Below, piece by piece: positions 25,108 to 33,962 of a stretch of DNA of 64,000 nucleotides. Made by a program: the position numbers and the translations under genes. Source of the stretch: Pantoea sp. RIT-PI-b (GTDB lineage Bacteria; Pseudomonadota; Gammaproteobacteria; Enterobacterales; Enterobacteriaceae); NCBI RefSeq assembly GCF_001187905.1, contig NZ_LGIS01000033.1, positions 186,001 through 250,000 on the forward strand, in the 5' to 3' direction. Every line of letters begins with the position of its first letter. The stretch's first letter is position 1. The notes under the pieces were generated by a model that did no database searches, was not told the origin of the DNA, and saw only the letters and a list, made by a program, of their open reading frames with translations.

Positions 25108-25404
25108 TCACGTAAAAACCAGCTGCAGAAGTGCCAGCGATCCGATTGAGATAACCAGCGTGGACAACATAGGCAGTCGGACAGAGCACAGGATTGCAAT
25201 GAATATGGCAATGATCTCAGCAGGATTCGTTGAAACGAAGTAGGGGGAAATGGCGGAGACCATGACGCAGCCTGGTGCACTCTGCATTACATAAGTTGCC
25301 CTGGGGCTAAGGTGACGGTTTCGCAAGACCAGATAGCCCAGCACACGCGTCAGATAAGTCACCGAAGCCATACCCAGAATGGTAACGACAGCAATCCAGC
25401 TCAT
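25108..25404 (-). CDS. azlD: AzlD-family branched-chain amino acid exporter subunit
   Basis: A 98-residue membrane protein with three to four hydrophobic segments (SWIAVVTILGMASVTYLTRVLGYLVL, then SAPGCVMVSAISPYF and AIFIAILCSVRLPMLSTLVI). AzlD is the small partner of AzlC; together they export branched-chain amino acids or analogues. The start at 25404 makes an ATGA overlap with the azlC stop and has GGAGGA upstream, showing translational coupling. The longer frame to 25428 would run into azlC. Confidence 0.85.
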   Translation of the reverse strand: MSWIAVVTILGMASVTYLTRVLGYLVLRNRHLSPRATYVMQSAPGCVMVSAISPYFVSTNPAEIIAIFIAILCSVRLPMLSTLVISIGSLALLQLVFT

Positions 25405-26117
25405 GATCGCTGTCCTCCCAGAAACCAAGCTGCCAGCAGGCCGCAGAACGTACCCGCCAGAACATAGCTGTGTCCGGGAATGAGGTGATAAACCACTCCG
25501 GCTACGGCAAGGCTAATCAGCCAGGGAAGGGCTGCTGAAAAGCCTCTCCACATGCCTCTGAGCAGTACAATAAAGGTTGCCGGAAAGGCAATGGCAAATC
25601 CGTAGGCATCAACGTTGCCCAGCACCGGGCCAATCATCGCCCCAGCGATGGAAAACCCCACCCAGACGGGATAGAACGGGAAGCATGCACCAAGGAAATA
25701 TCCCATTGTCAGCGCTTTATCTGCTGGCATGGTTGCGGCATTACGCAATGTTTTTGCATAGGTGACCGCCCAGCCTTCATCTGCCATCAGAAAAAGAGCC
25801 GGTAATACTCTTCGGCGAGGCAGATGCTTGGTGTAGGGCGTAAGCGCCGCACCCATAATGATGTGGCGGCTGTTAATCAGGAATGTTATGAGGATGATCG
25901 TCAGTATTGGAAGGGGGTTCTTCCAAATCTGAATGGCGGCAAATTCCGAACCGCCGGCAAAATTCAGCGCCGTCATGAGGCCGAGTTCAGAGACTGAGAG
26001 CCCGGAGCGAGACGCCTGCGCGCCCAGCACCAGAGCATAGGGCGCAACGGCGAGAAGAAGCGGAACGGCATCGCGCACGCCATCTGAAAAGCTGTCCGTG
26101 TTAAGTCGGGTTTCCAT
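25401..26117 (-). CDS. azlC: AzlC-family branched-chain amino acid exporter subunit
   Basis: A 238-residue polytopic membrane protein. The AzlC pattern is present: GVRDAVPLLLAVAPYALVLGAQA, LNFAGGSEFAAIQIW, INSRHIIMGAALTPYTKHLP and LFLMADEGWAVTYAKTL. With AzlD it forms an exporter for branched-chain amino acids or 4-azaleucine-type analogues. The gene overlaps azlD by 4 nt. No regulator is adjacent now, but a LysR remnant beside a second azlC fragment lies just beyond azlD. Confidence 0.88.
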   Translation of the reverse strand: METRLNTDSFSDGVRDAVPLLLAVAPYALVLGAQASRSGLSVSELGLMTALNFAGGSEFAAIQIWKNPLPILTIILITFLINSRHIIMGAALTPYTKHLPRRRVLPALFLMADEGWAVTYAKTLRNAATMPADKALTMGYFLGACFPFYPVWVGFSIAGAMIGPVLGNVDAYGFAIAFPATFIVLLRGMWRGFSAALPWLISLAVAGVVYHLIPGHSYVLAGTFCGLLAAWFLGGQRS

Positions 26118-26198
26118 AATCAGAACCTGTCATTCGTAACAATGGCCTGTGCTGAGAGCTTGTGTAAACAAGCCAGTATCAATGCGTATGCCGCCCCC

Positions 26199-26823
26199 TC
26201 AGCAGGGTTCATACACGTGCAGAGAGAAGCGCTTCCCGGAGTTGAGTGTGATGATGCGCTGGGAAAGGCAGTTAAATCCGGCCTGGACCGCCTTGTCATT
26301 CAATTCTTGAGGAGAAACCAGCCGCATCAGCGAACTCAGTTCTTTCAGGGTTGAGTAGGGTGAGGGCGTTACGGCCTCAGCTCCCTCTTTGGGAAGCTGC
26401 AAAAGCGCAGCAAAAATGCTGCTGTCATGACACATTGCGCGTAGGTTTTTTAACGCATCATCAATATTGACGTATTCAAAAAGCAGGGCAGCGTAGACCA
26501 GATCCGCAGGTGCGCTGTCTGGTATGGCCGTTTGAATATCGAGCGCATAGAGTTCCAGCTGCGCAATCTGATCTGTATAGCGCGCGCGCGTCCGCGATGT
26601 ACTCAGGGTTGATATCTACCCCAACGAGTCGCGTAACCCCGGCATTAATCACTTTATCGAAACCATTGCCGCCTGCGCAGCCTGCAATGGCGACGGACTT
26701 AGGTGAATATTCTGCGAGCAGCGTCTCCAGTTCACCGGAGAGCATATCCGCCTGGCCGACATCCGGGAGCGCCATATGCCCCTCATAGTCAGCTAAGGGA
26801 ATGGAAAGCCATGGGTTACTCAT
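26199..26823 (-). pseudogene. Class I SAM-dependent methyltransferase with frameshift
   Basis: Reading from 26823, residues 1-85 include the SAM-binding glycine-rich strand VAIAGCAGGNGFDKV and the acidic LVGVDINPEYIADAR. The frame then shifts in a CGCGCGCGCG tract (26581-26590), and the original frame ends at 26476. In the other frame the protein continues YTDQIAQLELYALDIQ, DSAPADLVYAALLFEYVN, IDDALKNLRAMCHDSSIF and ends RFSLHVYEPC at 26199. The joined length would be about 208 residues. One CG dinucleotide appears lost. It may be a slippage mutation, phase variation or a sequencing error. Substrate unknown. Confidence 0.8.
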
Positions 26824-27196
26824 AAATTCTCCTGTTAAAAGCAATCGAACGTGACGTAGGTAAGTTATATGAACAATGGCATTGTAAAGGGCATGTCCCC
26901 ATTCTCAGCCTGCATGAATGGTTAAGCATCAGCACTACTGGATAATTTTTCTGCAGTTGCCCGCGCTGAATCGGCTGAAGCCTTACTTCGCGTGATAGAA
27001 GAGTTCATTTTATCTCTGCATCTCGTCAAAACCACTTAATGTCAGGCAGCGCGTGCGATTGATCCAATCAATAATTCATATGCATGTATTCATGCGATGA
27101 ATGAAATACAGACATCATGAATTATCAAAATCACCGGTTGACGCTGCAGAGGGTGCGCTGCAGGATTGACAGAGCTTTCAGCTTAAGGACTGGCCT
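26824..27196. other. 370-bp gap before an alpha/beta hydrolase gene
   Basis: No intact gene is seen. A short open piece ending at 27039 reads LDNFSAVARAESAEALLRVI.. and looks protein-like, but I cannot name it. TTCAT-GCG-ATGAA at about 27093-27105, within a run of ATTCAT/ATGAAT words, could be a regulator site for the downstream gene. Confidence 0.35.
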
Positions 27197-27895
27197 GTGC
27201 AACATCAGCAATTACCCGTGGTGCTTATTCCGGGATTTATGCTCGACGAGACCCTGTGGGATGAGTTCATCCGCGTTTATCCTGACGAGCGATGCTTTAT
27301 TCGGGCAAGTCTCGCGCGTGGACATAACATTGCCGAGATGGCGCGTTATATTGTCAGCGATCTACCCCATCGCTTTATTCTGGTGGGTTTCTCGCTGGGC
27401 GGCTATGTGGCCCGGGCAATTGCTGAGGCCTATCCCGAACGTACTGTCGGCATGATTCTGATTGCCACCTCGCTGCGGGAAGATTCGCCTGAACAGCGCA
27501 AGCTGCTCGATGCTGCCTCCCGCGTCGCGCTGTCCGGAGACTTTAACGGTATCAGCCCGGTTGCGATTAAACGATCGCTTCATCCTTCGCGACAGGGAGA
27601 TACGCTATTAATCCAGAGAATACGTGAGATGGGAAAACGACTGGGATCGGGAGTGTTCAGAGCGCAGGCTCTTTTGGAACGAAATGACATCACCACCCGC
27701 TCTTTTACCGGACCGGTTAAGGTATTTGCTGCAGATGAGGACCGGCTCCGGCGTTATGAAGAAGTCGCGGAACTGGCGAATTGCTTTGGGAGCGACGTTG
27801 AGGTTATTAAAGGAAGTGGCCATCTTGTCCCGCTTGAACAACCCGGCCAATTAGCCCGATATATTTCAGTCTGGCTCGATTCTGTCGGGCTGTGA
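27197..27895 (+). CDS. Alpha/beta hydrolase
   Basis: A 232-residue cytoplasmic alpha/beta-fold hydrolase. It has the oxyanion segment VLIPGFMLDETLW, the nucleophile Ser in VGFSLGGYVAR (about residue 77), Asp in VFAADEDRL and His in KGSGHLVPLEQP. The substrate is unknown; the pattern resembles small esterases of the RsbQ/YbfF-like group. It converges with a LysR gene, the two stops being 3 nt apart. Confidence 0.82.
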   Translation: MQHQQLPVVLIPGFMLDETLWDEFIRVYPDERCFIRASLARGHNIAEMARYIVSDLPHRFILVGFSLGGYVARAIAEAYPERTVGMILIATSLREDSPEQRKLLDAASRVALSGDFNGISPVAIKRSLHPSRQGDTLLIQRIREMGKRLGSGVFRAQALLERNDITTRSFTGPVKVFAADEDRLRRYEEVAELANCFGSDVEVIKGSGHLVPLEQPGQLARYISVWLDSVGL

Positions 27896-27898
27896 CGC

Positions 27899-28801
27899 TC
27901 AGAGCATGCGGCAGACGCGAAAGATCTGCTCACGCAACCAGAGGTGCGCTACGTTACTGGAATCGCGCTTATGCCAGTAAAGATTCCAGCTAAAAGGGGG
28001 CGCGTCAAAGGGCATCGCTTTGATCACAAGGCCCGAAAAATGTGGGGTCGTTGCCATTTTCTCAGATACCACCGAAATCAGATTGGTTCTGGCCAGTACA
28101 AAGGGCAGAGTCAGCCAGTGCGGTATGGTCACGGCAATGTTACGTCTTAGGCGTTTTCCCGAAAGCAGATCGTCGACAAACCGGACATCTGATGAGCTGG
28201 TCGCCACATGCAGGTGGCCGATGTTCAGAAATGCGTCAAGGGTGAGTTCACCGGACGTAAGCGGGTGCTGCGGGCGCATGATGCATACTAGCCTGTCGGT
28301 AATAACCGGCTCGCTGATCACGCCTGAGGTATGACGTAGCTGAGAACTGACGGCAAAATCCAGGTTGCCATCTTCCAGGGCAGTTATGGTCTTATCAATG
28401 GGCGTATGTTCGATGTTAATCTTCACGCCCGGCGCCTGAGACGTCACAGAGGCAAGCAGCTCCGGCAACAGCATAGAACCCATCAGGTCTGCCATTCTTC
28501 CTGAGAACGTCAGCCCGCTGGCTGAAGGATCGAAGGAGACTTCCGAAAGCATCAGCCGCTCGGCTTCCTTCAGTATTCTCGTGACACCAGCGCTGATTTC
28601 AATGGCGCGCGGTGTCGGCTCCATCTGCCCATTAACCCTGATGAACAACTCGTCAGCAAATAGCACGCGAAGCCGCGCCAGCGCGCTGCTCATGGCTGGC
28701 TGACTCATCGGAACTTTTCGGGCTGCGCGGGTAACGTGCTTTTCACGCATCAGCGTGTCAAAAATGACCAAAAGATTAAGATCGACTGCCCGGAGGTTCA
28801 T
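27899..28801 (-). CDS. LysR-family regulator (NodD/SyrM-like branch)
   Basis: A 300-residue LysR protein beginning MNLRAVDLNLLVIFDTLMRE, the signature of the NodD/LeuO/PcpR-type branch, with the helix-turn-helix at residues 22-60 (HVTRAARKVPMSQPAMSSALARLR) and effector domain to the end. A target cannot be assigned: the gene upstream side is a repeat-bearing gap, and the convergent neighbour is an alpha/beta hydrolase. The helix has VPMSQPAMS where most relatives have LGLSQPAVS. Confidence 0.87.
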   Translation of the reverse strand: MNLRAVDLNLLVIFDTLMREKHVTRAARKVPMSQPAMSSALARLRVLFADELFIRVNGQMEPTPRAIEISAGVTRILKEAERLMLSEVSFDPSASGLTFSGRMADLMGSMLLPELLASVTSQAPGVKINIEHTPIDKTITALEDGNLDFAVSSQLRHTSGVISEPVITDRLVCIMRPQHPLTSGELTLDAFLNIGHLHVATSSSDVRFVDDLLSGKRLRRNIAVTIPHWLTLPFVLARTNLISVVSEKMATTPHFSGLVIKAMPFDAPPFSWNLYWHKRDSSNVAHLWLREQIFRVCRML

Positions 28802-29111
28802 TAATTCGACTCAAATGAAAAATTCAGCACAGTTAAACATAAGTCATTTTTATTGTCATGAGCGTAAGAAACCTCAAACCTGAATTCTACGTGGTTGTCA
28901 GGTAGCCAGGGAAGTAATGCTTAAACTGAGTCATTTTTTAATCGAGCTATCAGTCTTTATTAATCGGATTAAAAGTTTGATTTTCATTAGCATCTAATTA
29001 GGCAATGTCCGCTTCTGGCACAGAATGGTCTGGCGTAAGGCTTATGTCCGCTAAGAGTGATCTGCGGACATTACTGACATCGCAGTATATTAATCAACGG
29101 TGAATAGTCTA
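28802..29111. other. 310-bp gap with hairpin repeat
   Basis: AT-rich intergenic DNA between a LysR gene start and an acetyltransferase stop. It contains one A plus B repeat (29007-29069). Nothing else was recognised. Confidence 0.5.
29007..29069 (+). repeat. Dispersed hairpin repeat, A and B units
   Basis: The A unit (29007-29030) keeps GTCCGCTTCTGGCACA but its right arm is decayed to ATGGTC. The B unit (29046-29069) has GTCCGC and GCGGAC with the loop TAAGAGTGATCT. Units are 15 nt apart. Confidence 0.7.
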
Positions 29112-29630
29112 CTAACGTATAAGCATCCGTACCTGCTTACCATGGTAGTTAACATACCCTTGAAACTCGAAACCAAAACGCTCAGCGAGATAATTTGAGC
29201 GTTTATTTTCTTCGTCAATGATACAGCACACTGAAGAGGAAAATGTCTTATCGGCCCAAAGTAAAATTGCTGTAAATGCTTCAGACGCATAACCGTTTCC
29301 CCTAAATTCGGGAATCAATGTCCATCCAGCTTCAGGGTATTTTAACGCAGGGGTGATATCGCGATGGGCATCTTGAAAACCAAATGCACCAATATAACGA
29401 CTTGTTGTTTTTTCAATAACTGCCCAGTAGCCATAACTTAATGCATGCCAGTGTCCGATATAGCGTAGTAAGCGTGACCAAACGATTTCTGCTGTCGGAT
29501 TCTCACCGCCATTAATTTTAGCCATCTCAGGAGTAGCCCAGCTTGCCATAAGCTCTGGAAAATCGCTGAGCGCAAATTGCCTTAAAATCAGTCGGGCAGT
29601 TTCAAGTTGAGGCGCTTGCTGAGCAATCAT
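29112..29630 (-). CDS. GNAT-family acetyltransferase, RimJ/RimL type
   Basis: A 172-residue N-acetyltransferase. It has the family opening LETARLILRQFALSDFPELMA, the central YWAVIEKTTSRYIGAFGFQDA, the acetyl-CoA loop PEFRGNGYASEAFTAIL (about residues 110-128) and NKRSNYLAERFGFEFQGY. Members acetylate ribosomal protein N-termini or small molecules, and the substrate is unknown. The ATG at 29630 has GGAGGAA upstream; the frame opens 12 nt earlier. Confidence 0.85.
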   Translation of the reverse strand: MIAQQAPQLETARLILRQFALSDFPELMASWATPEMAKINGGENPTAEIVWSRLLRYIGHWHALSYGYWAVIEKTTSRYIGAFGFQDAHRDITPALKYPEAGWTLIPEFRGNGYASEAFTAILLWADKTFSSSVCCIIDEENKRSNYLAERFGFEFQGYVNYHGKQVRMLIR

Positions 29631-29709
29631 CACTTCCTCCAATCGTAGCTATTCAATGCAGCTTTAAACCACCATGCATGGTTCATCTCACCCGAGCAAC
29701 TACAACAAC

Positions 29710-29772
29710 GTCCGCTTTTGGCACGTAGCGGACAGCTGAACGTGAGTAAGTCCGCTTGAGCGAGATGCGGAC
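29710..29772 (+). repeat. Dispersed hairpin repeat, A and B units (well conserved)
   Basis: The A unit (29710-29733) is GTCCGCT, loop TTTGGCACGT, then AGCGGAC. The B unit (29750-29772) is GTCCGC, loop TTGAGCGAGAT, then GCGGAC. The units are 16 nt apart and lie in the divergent gap between two acetyltransferase genes. Confidence 0.8.
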
Positions 29773-29896
29773 GTGAAAATAATGATGGCATGGGTAGTCT
29801 TCCACCATAAAAATAACCCCCATTGTGAACCTGAAGAATTCTGGCTATAAAAAAGAAAGAAAACTCATAGAATCCATCAAAAGCTCAGGAGACATT

Positions 29897-30445
29897 TTGC
29901 TGCTAACTACCTCCCGACTGCATCTTCGTCCTGTAATCACCTCAGACGCAGATGACCTTTTCAGAATTTATGGCGACCCTGCCACAAATACGTTTAATCC
30001 TGCAGGTCCGTATCCTGATATTGATTACGCTTGCGATGTTTTGGCTCGCTGGCTTAAACACTGGGAGGATTACGGTTTCGGAAACTGGGCTATCACTTTG
30101 AAGGATAATCCCGAAAGGATCATCGGCTTTGGCGGACTGACTATCCGCAGTTATGCCAATAACGATATCAATAACCTCGGATACCGTTTCTCCACTGAGT
30201 CATGGGGGAAGGGGCTGGCGACAGAGTTTGCTAACTACGTGGTCAGCTACGGGTTTTTTGAGCTCAAAATGCCTGAGATATCTGCTGCAGTAAGAGCAAA
30301 TCACCTGGCATCGCAGAAAGTCCTGACGAATGCCGGACTCCGGTATGTAAAAGACATTCACGATGTTAAAAATGCGCCTGCCAGCATGCTGTTTACTCTG
30401 ACCCAAACCGATTGGAACAAAAGGGGGCTGCCGAATTCATTTTAA
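29897..30445 (+). CDS. GNAT-family acetyltransferase
   Basis: An acetyltransferase of about 182 residues, with LTTSRLHLRPVITSDADDLFRIY at the N-terminus, FGNWAITLKDNPERIIGFGGLTI in the core, and the acetyl-CoA loop STESWGKGLATEFANYVV (about residues 105-122), then VRANHLASQKVLTNAGL. There is no ATG at the start. A GTG at 29825 gives 24 extra residues, while a TTG at 29897 has AGGAG 5 nt upstream and gives the usual family N-terminus, so TTG is preferred. It is not a close copy of the acetyltransferase encoded divergently at 29112. Substrate unknown. Confidence 0.8.
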   Translation: MLLTTSRLHLRPVITSDADDLFRIYGDPATNTFNPAGPYPDIDYACDVLARWLKHWEDYGFGNWAITLKDNPERIIGFGGLTIRSYANNDINNLGYRFSTESWGKGLATEFANYVVSYGFFELKMPEISAAVRANHLASQKVLTNAGLRYVKDIHDVKNAPASMLFTLTQTDWNKRGLPNSF

Positions 30446-30581
30446 CATAAGACTATGGCCACGAATCTAGACACTACCTTCAGCTGGCGTAACTTGATGA
30501 AAAACCAGAGTTCACTGGCCTCCCTCCGGACACAGCCAATACGATGAACGCCATATTAGGCAGTTGTCATCATCGTAAGAC

Positions 30582-30605
30582 GTCCGGTAGTGGCACAAAG
30601 CGGCC
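30582..30605 (+). repeat. Dispersed hairpin repeat, A unit only (degraded)
   Basis: GTCCGGT, a loop with AGTGGCACAA, then AGCGGCC. It keeps the TGGCACAAAGCGG core of the A unit. No B unit follows. Confidence 0.5.
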
Positions 30606-30727
30606 CGTTTCCGTATCGTGGTCAATCAGAGAGGGGAGGGGGATGATATCTATTTGACAGCTATCGCTTTTATCTTTAATCAGTTGCATTACATTATGTT
30701 TACAGCATTTAGCTAATGGAGCGACTT

Positions 30728-30994
30728 ATGCCGCATTACTGCATTTATAAAAATGATAAGCATACCCTGGTGGTGAACAGAGCGGATGAAAGCAGAGCAA
30801 CGTTGCTGATTAGTCAAAGGTATGACAAACAGTTTGAAGAAGTAACCGCATCCGATGCTGAAGCTGCACTGCTACGTTTTAGGGATATTTGCCAGGAAGA
30901 AAAGACTACGGAGTCTGCATTCGCAACGGGTGGAGCATTTGTAGCGCTAACGGTTGGCTTGAAGGCCGCGGTAGATTCGTTGTTCCTGAAATAA
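30728..30994 (+). CDS. Hypothetical protein
   Basis: An 88-residue protein that I do not recognise. The first 60 residues look like a small alpha/beta domain (HYCIYKNDKHTLVVNRADES, then LLISQRYDKQFEEVTASDAEAALLRF), and the last 25 (AFATGGAFVALTVGLKAAVDSLFL) form a hydrophobic helix that may anchor it in the membrane. The ATG at 30728 has GGAG upstream. It is preceded by a degraded repeat and followed 44 nt later by a convergent DUF4440 gene. Confidence 0.6.
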   Translation: MPHYCIYKNDKHTLVVNRADESRATLLISQRYDKQFEEVTASDAEAALLRFRDICQEEKTTESAFATGGAFVALTVGLKAAVDSLFLK

Positions 30995-31038
30995 AGGCCC
31001 TAAACCATAGCTTATTGCTAATGCCTCAATATGCATTA

Positions 31039-31395
31039 TTAAGTTGAACCTGCTTCTGGTGTGCCCTGGTGAAAAGCGAGCTGCCAGCCGTTTTCCTCGC
31101 AGAGTATCCAATAAGATGTGCGTAGAGACGCTCGACTACCATCGGATTGGGAAGTTCTGTAATGCAATATTACGCAGGCATCACCCAGGCAGATCAGCTG
31201 AAAATCAGCGCTCAGAATATCCGGGGCATCTTTCTCGTGCTCGAGTGATGCTATGGTCTCGATGCGGTTAACCATCAAGCCTGAACGGGTGATTTCGTGA
31301 AATTGTGGATGCAGTATTTGCTCAAGCCAGTTGCGATCGCTCCGCTTTACGCCATGAAGGCTGCACTCCAGAATTTTTAGCTTTTCTAGCAGCAC
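31039..31395 (-). CDS. DUF4440/SnoaL-like NTF2-fold protein
   Basis: A 118-residue protein of the NTF2-like fold. The DUF4440 pattern is visible: LLEKLKILECSLHGVKRSDRNWLEQILHPQFHEITRSG near the start, then alternating strands (LICLGDACVILHYRTS) and the closing SYWILCEENGWQLAFHQGTP. Such proteins are cytoplasmic and of unknown enzymatic role. It precedes no obvious partner; the ASCH gene upstream is on the same strand, 50 nt away. Confidence 0.78.
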   Translation of the reverse strand: MLLEKLKILECSLHGVKRSDRNWLEQILHPQFHEITRSGLMVNRIETIASLEHEKDAPDILSADFQLICLGDACVILHYRTSQSDGSRASLRTSYWILCEENGWQLAFHQGTPEAGST

Positions 31396-31445
31396 GGGTT
31401 ATATCCTCGACCTTAAGAGCATTAGATTTCGCCCGCGTTTCGGTG

Positions 31446-31766
31446 TCATTCGTTAGCCGACGCAAGGTGATGTATTACATCTACCTCAGAATCTAGCTCA
31501 ATATCAGGATAGTGTTCACGCATCCCTTCCAGCATGACCTTATCTGGCCACACATCTCGCTTATCCAGATAACCTGCAACAGCAGACAACGGCATCCTGT
31601 TGACTTTGGTCACCATCACTCGTGCTGTGTCAGATGCATCTGATGCATTCACATAGGTCATCGCACCCGGAACTATCTCCTGTTCACCCCAACGGATGGT
31701 ATGCGTTTTTGTGCCTGTCCGAACTTCGGAAAGCAGCCGCGGGACAATTTTAAGGCTTTGAACCAT
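31446..31766 (-). CDS. ASCH-domain protein
   Basis: A 106-residue protein with the ASCH-domain opening SLKIVPRLLSEVRTGTKTHTIRWGEQEI (the K-T-x-T-I-R-W pattern) and a beta-rich core (AMTYVNASDASDTARVMVTKVNRMP). ASCH domains resemble PUA folds and probably bind RNA or modified nucleosides; some are hydrolases of acetylated cytidine. A different decayed ASCH gene fragment lies at 5913. Followed by the DUF4440 gene on the same strand. Confidence 0.75.
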   Translation of the reverse strand: MVQSLKIVPRLLSEVRTGTKTHTIRWGEQEIVPGAMTYVNASDASDTARVMVTKVNRMPLSAVAGYLDKRDVWPDKVMLEGMREHYPDIELDSEVDVIHHLASANE

Positions 31767-31967
31767 GTTCGCTCCTGATTAGCAGTAGTGTACTTGCTCA
31801 ACTCTGCTGTGCGATGAAGTGATATCCATAGGTAGTGCCTATCGACGCAATAGTTAGCACGATCACAATACCAGCATTTATTGTTAATTGTGAAATGATA
31901 ACTATAGGTATTATTATTACATCGAAAGCGAACGAGCTTTCAACCACACAAATTAAGGAATATGACC

Positions 31968-32183
31968 ATGAAAACTATCAAAGCAATGTCTATCGCCGCC
32001 GTAGCCGCTCTTTCTCTGATGTCTGCAGCAAGCTTTGCGCAGAGTGTTTCAGTAACCTCCGGTACGCTGGATGGTGCAGAAGCAAAAATTGCAGCGAAGG
32101 CTCAGGAACAAGGTGCTCAGTACAAAATTACTGAGGCAAACACCAACAATATCGTGCACATGACCGCAGAATTATACAAATAA
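31968..32183 (+). CDS. DUF1471 (YhcN/BhsA-like) small periplasmic protein
   Basis: A 71-residue exported protein with a signal peptide at residues 1-22 (ending SAASFAQ) and a short DUF1471 domain: VSVTSGTLDGAEAKIAAKAQ, then YKITEANTNNIVHMTAELYK. The ATG at 31968 lies 8 nt after AAGGA; an ATG two codons earlier is too close. Enteric relatives respond to acid, oxidative or cytosolic stress. It is followed by a good terminator, so it forms its own transcript. Similar to the 86-residue protein at 10555 in its C-terminal AEIYK/AELYK. Confidence 0.87.
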   Translation: MKTIKAMSIAAVAALSLMSAASFAQSVSVTSGTLDGAEAKIAAKAQEQGAQYKITEANTNNIVHMTAELYK

Positions 32184-32210
32184 AGGATGGTCGCAAAGGG
32201 AAGTGCCGGA

Positions 32211-32237
32211 AAAGGTCGCCATAATGGCGGCCTTTTT
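32211..32237 (+). terminator. Rho-independent terminator of the DUF1471 gene
   Basis: AAAGGTCGCC-ATAAT-GGCGGCCTTT pairs over 10 bp with one G-T wobble and is followed by further T residues. It lies 28 nt past the stop codon. Confidence 0.85.
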
Positions 32238-32627
32238 CGCGTCTGAGCTTTAAATGTGTGCTACATGGTGTGTCCTCAGCTGCGGACATCACCATGTACT
32301 CATAAAGCAATAACATGACCTTGAGTTCTGTAAAATCTAGTGGGCCGAGATGACAAATACGCATTGCAAAAAACCGTCGGCAGCATAGGTAAAGCTTTGG
32401 ATGAATGCGTAATGACTTAATCCGTTCACTATAATCGCGGCTTCCATTGAGCGCTTGGTCAGAGAACACTTCTCTGCTTCACTATGTGAAGCAATTGCCG
32501 GATTTGTTCTTTGATTAGCTTCACGCTATCTCTCAACGCCTGCGCAACATCCCACCAAAATTCATACGCTAACTTCCAAGACATGACGCGTCTCCCTGTG
32601 GCGCGACATTTACCCTCTGGAGGTCGT
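32238..32627. other. 390-bp gap upstream of the sugar-acid operon
   Basis: No supported gene. It should contain the promoter and operator of the operon starting at 32628. No clear palindrome was found for the IclR regulator. GGAGG at 32618 is the ribosome binding site of the transporter gene. Confidence 0.45.
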
Positions 32628-33945
32628 ATGGAGAATTCAACCCGTCAATATGGCGGTGAGTACGTGGCGACAAAAACCAATAATCCGCCAAAGCGTACTG
32701 CCAAAATCATGATGGCAGCCGGGATTGGTCATTTTATCGAGTGGTTCGATTTTGGCTTATACGGCACCCTGGCGGCGATTATTGCCAGCAACTTCTTTGT
32801 CAGTTCTGACCCAGCTACCGCACTGCTGAAGTCTTTTGCTGTATTTGGCTCCGGCTTTTTAATGCGTCCACTGGGCGGCTTCTTTTTCGGTTCCATGGGC
32901 GATCGTCTGGGACGACGCAAAGTGCTGGTGACGGTGATTGTCATCACCTCAATATCTACATTTGTGATGGGCATTCTGCCGACCTGGCATCAGGTTGGCA
33001 TTATCGCACCGGTGCTGCTGGTGATGACTCGATTAGTACAAGGCTTCGCCGCAGGTGGTGAGAGTTCCGGGGTAATCACCTATCTGGCAGAGAGCGCTGA
33101 GCCGCATCGTCGCGCCACGCTTACCTGCTGGAGTGAGAACTTCAGTTTCATGGCGTTTGTTTGCGGCTCTGGCCTGGTGCTGCTGTTGACCTATGGGTTA
33201 GGTGAGACGGCAATGAATGACTGGGGATGGCGCATTCCTGCTCGCTGCACCGCTCGGATTGGGGGGGTTATATATGCGCCGCAACATGGAAGATTCGGCG
33301 GAATTTCACAAGTTAAAAGCCACCGGCAAAATCGAAAAATCGCCACTGCGTACTGCCTTCAAAACCTCATTGTCGGCGTTGCTGTTTTGCACCGGTTTCG
33401 TCGTGATCAAAGCGGTCAGCAGCTGGGTGCTGCAATCCTTTATGCCCGGCTATTTGTCTACGCATCTGCACTACAGCCGTACTGATTCTTATCTCATCAC
33501 CACGCTGGGCTTACTGAGCGTCGCTATTTGCATGCCGATCACGGGCTACTTGTCTGATAGATGGGGACGACGACCGCTGATGCTGGTGGCATGCGCGGGT
33601 TTCATCCTGTTGACCTATCCCGCCATGCTCCTGATGACACAGGGATCGGTCGGCAGCTCTATCGCGGCAATGAGTGTATTGGGTGTGTGTGTTGCGCTGT
33701 TTAATGGCGGCTGTGGCGCAGCCATGGTCGAACTGTTCCCGACGGCGATTCGCTATGGTGGCATCGCGATGTCCTACAACCTGACTGTGGCAGTGTTTGG
33801 CGGTGTAACCCCACTGGCATCAGCCAGTCTGATCTCCTTAACGGGCGATCCGCTGTCACCCGCCTGGTACGTGATGATCACCGCGCTAATTTCATTCATT
33901 GCAGTGTGGTTTGCCAAAGAAACTGCCGGAAAAGTGTTGGATTAA
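32628..33945 (+). pseudogene. MHS-family MFS transporter with frameshift
   Basis: The sequence encodes a metabolite:H+ symporter (MHS family, sugar-acid/citrate/shikimate permease type) in two frames. Frame one runs from the ATG at 32628 and has GIGHFIEWFDFGLYGTLA, FGSMGDRLGRRKVLV and FAAGGESSGVITYLAES, through to NDWGWRIP. Frame two starts at about 33235 with LLAAPLGLGGLYMRRNMEDS and continues through YLSDRWGRRPLM to the stop at 33943. The total of 1318 nt is one base over a multiple of three. The usual text at the junction is GWRIPFLL, so 2 or 5 bases seem lost, possibly between short TTCC repeats. If real, the operon has lost its importer. Confidence 0.85.
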
Positions 33946-33962
33946 CGGAAACTGGAGCCTTT

